64,000 nt of DNA from Methylobacterium sp. Leaf118 (GTDB lineage: Bacteria; Pseudomonadota; Alphaproteobacteria; Rhizobiales; Beijerinckiaceae): the NCBI RefSeq assembly GCF_920984675.1, contig NZ_CAKLBV010000002.1, positions 105,367-169,366 of the forward strand, given 5' to 3'. The notes under the pieces are model-generated. The model did no database searches. It worked only from the letters and a program-made list of their open reading frames with translations, and was not told the origin of the DNA. The translations under genes were made by a program, and so were the position numbers. Shown here piece by piece: positions 63,216 through 64,000 of this stretch (the first letter of the stretch is position 1; the number at the start of each line of letters is the position of its first letter).

Positions 63216-63402
63216 CGCGGAACTCAACAGCGGGGCTCGGCGCCGGGCCCGGCGGAAAAGCCGCGGGTCGGCGGAGGGAGCGCGTAGCGGGCGCGGGCTG
63301 GGGAGCGCTATAGAAGCGCGCGGGCCGGCGGTACAGGCGGCCGGACCGATGATCCGGGCCGCGCGCCCGGTCCGACGAGGCGCTTTGCGGGGAGGAGCCG
63401 GC

Positions 63403-64000
63403 ATGGTCGAGCGCGGGGTGAGCGATCCCGGTCCCCCCTTTCCCGGCGCGGACCTCGTCTACGACCTCGCCGCCTGCCTGCGCTTCTTCACCCGCCTGCC
63501 GATCCCGCCGCTGCCCGACGAGCCCGCGCCCTACGGCGCGCCGGATTTCCGCACGGCGCCGCGGATGCTGCCGGTGGCCGCGCTCCTCCTGGCGCTGCCG
63601 GCCGCCCTCGTCCTCGTGCTGGCCTGGGAGATCCGGCTCGGCCCGTTCGTGGCCGCCTCCCTCGCCCTCGCCGCCCTCGCGCTGGTGACCGGCGCCATGC
63701 ACGAGGATGGGCTGGCCGACGTCGCCGACGGGTTCGGCGGCGGGGCCAGCCGCGAGCGTTGCCTCGAGATCATGCGCGACAGCCGCATCGGCGCCTTCGG
63801 CGGCACCGCGCTGTTCCTCGGGCTGGCGCTGCGGGCCGCGACGCTCGCGACCCTGCTCGACCGCTCCGGCTGGCTGGGCGCCCCCGCGCTCCTGTTCGCG
63901 GCCTCGGTCTCGCGCAGCGCCGCCCTGATCCCGATCGCGTGGCTCGCCCCCGCCCGCCCCGACGGCGCGGGCGCCGCGGTCGGCCGGCCCGACCGCGCGA
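63403..64000 (+). CDS. cobS: Adenosylcobinamide-GDP ribazoletransferase, cut by window edge
   Basis: First 199 residues of CobS/CobV, the membrane enzyme joining adenosylcobinamide-GDP and alpha-ribazole. Typical blocks: DLAACLRFFTRLPIP, GAMHEDGLADVADGFGGGASRERCLEIMRDSRIGAFG (in part) with the metal-binding Asp/Glu/His, and several membrane helices. ggggaggagcc precedes the ATG. It runs off the window. Partner cobT is divergent, so both ends of the lower-ligand branch are together. Confidence 0.95.
   Translation, partial: MVERGVSDPGPPFPGADLVYDLAACLRFFTRLPIPPLPDEPAPYGAPDFRTAPRMLPVAALLLALPAALVLVLAWEIRLGPFVAASLALAALALVTGAMHEDGLADVADGFGGGASRERCLEIMRDSRIGAFGGTALFLGLALRAATLATLLDRSGWLGAPALLFAASVSRSAALIPIAWLAPARPDGAGAAVGRPDRA

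Noticed and set aside
63216..63402. Cobalamin riboswitch between cobT and cobS
   Set aside because: The region is short and I found no B12-box-like conserved core; only a ctatag -10-like word.

Overview
The window is high-GC DNA with alphaproteobacterial gene content, best matched to Methylobacterium or Methylorubrum. The case rests on a phosphoribulokinase/FBPase/CbbR-QscR locus without RuBisCO, a quinoprotein-associated redox operon, DivK/PleD signalling, CtrA-type boxes and many short secreted or hydrophilic proteins common in that group. The genus is inferred from content, not from a marker gene.

Layout. 1-4233: prk (cut by the window edge) and fbp, divergent from a CbbR/QscR-type LysR gene that is translationally coupled to a ferredoxin-reductase-like flavoprotein. 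4249-8139: an XRE regulator, a META-domain protein, cysK and three small hydrophilic proteins. 8191-9996: hmp and nsrR, divergent around two inverted repeats. 10063-12239: divK-pleD and a DUF3572 gene. 12431-14417: ruvA, a YceI-like gene and ruvC. 14655-17636: a secreted protein and minCDE with a CtrA-type box. 17755-24247: a P450, a flagellin with a perfect CtrA box, a YdcZ-type transporter, a reduced DUF892 protein, a glycosyltransferase, lipB and a FliN-like gene. 24372: tRNA-Leu(GAG). 24841-29911: an accessory stretch of small, mostly secreted or uncharacterised proteins, with a G-quadruplex-type tract. 30124-34744: an O-antigen-ligase-like protein with a large hybrid histidine kinase. 35039-36585: two tiny proteins and a CobW-type GTPase. 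36687-40378: a TetR gene divergent from an operon for an MBL hydrolase, a fused SoxYZ carrier, a Cys-Trp rhodanese and a thioredoxin. 40730-44270: panB, rpmG, a repeat-containing secreted peptide, a helix-hairpin-helix protein and an inositol-monophosphatase-family enzyme. 44494-49289: two RTX proteins around a small secreted protein. 49453-55782: a BLUF photoreceptor/response-regulator pair, then flgE-flgK-flgL with a sigma54-type promoter. 55855-58615: a two-subunit molybdenum hydroxylase. 58843-60381: a DivJ/PleC-like kinase. 60604-62118: chrA. 62190-64000: cobT and cobS (cut by the edge), divergent.

Common threads are C1 and quinoprotein metabolism, cell-cycle-coupled motility and division, light, NO and redox sensing, and many small exported proteins. 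The least understood systems are the SoxYZ/rhodanese/MBL/thioredoxin operon, the BLUF-CheY pair beside the hook genes, and short tandem duplications that repeat the stop codon of three unrelated genes.
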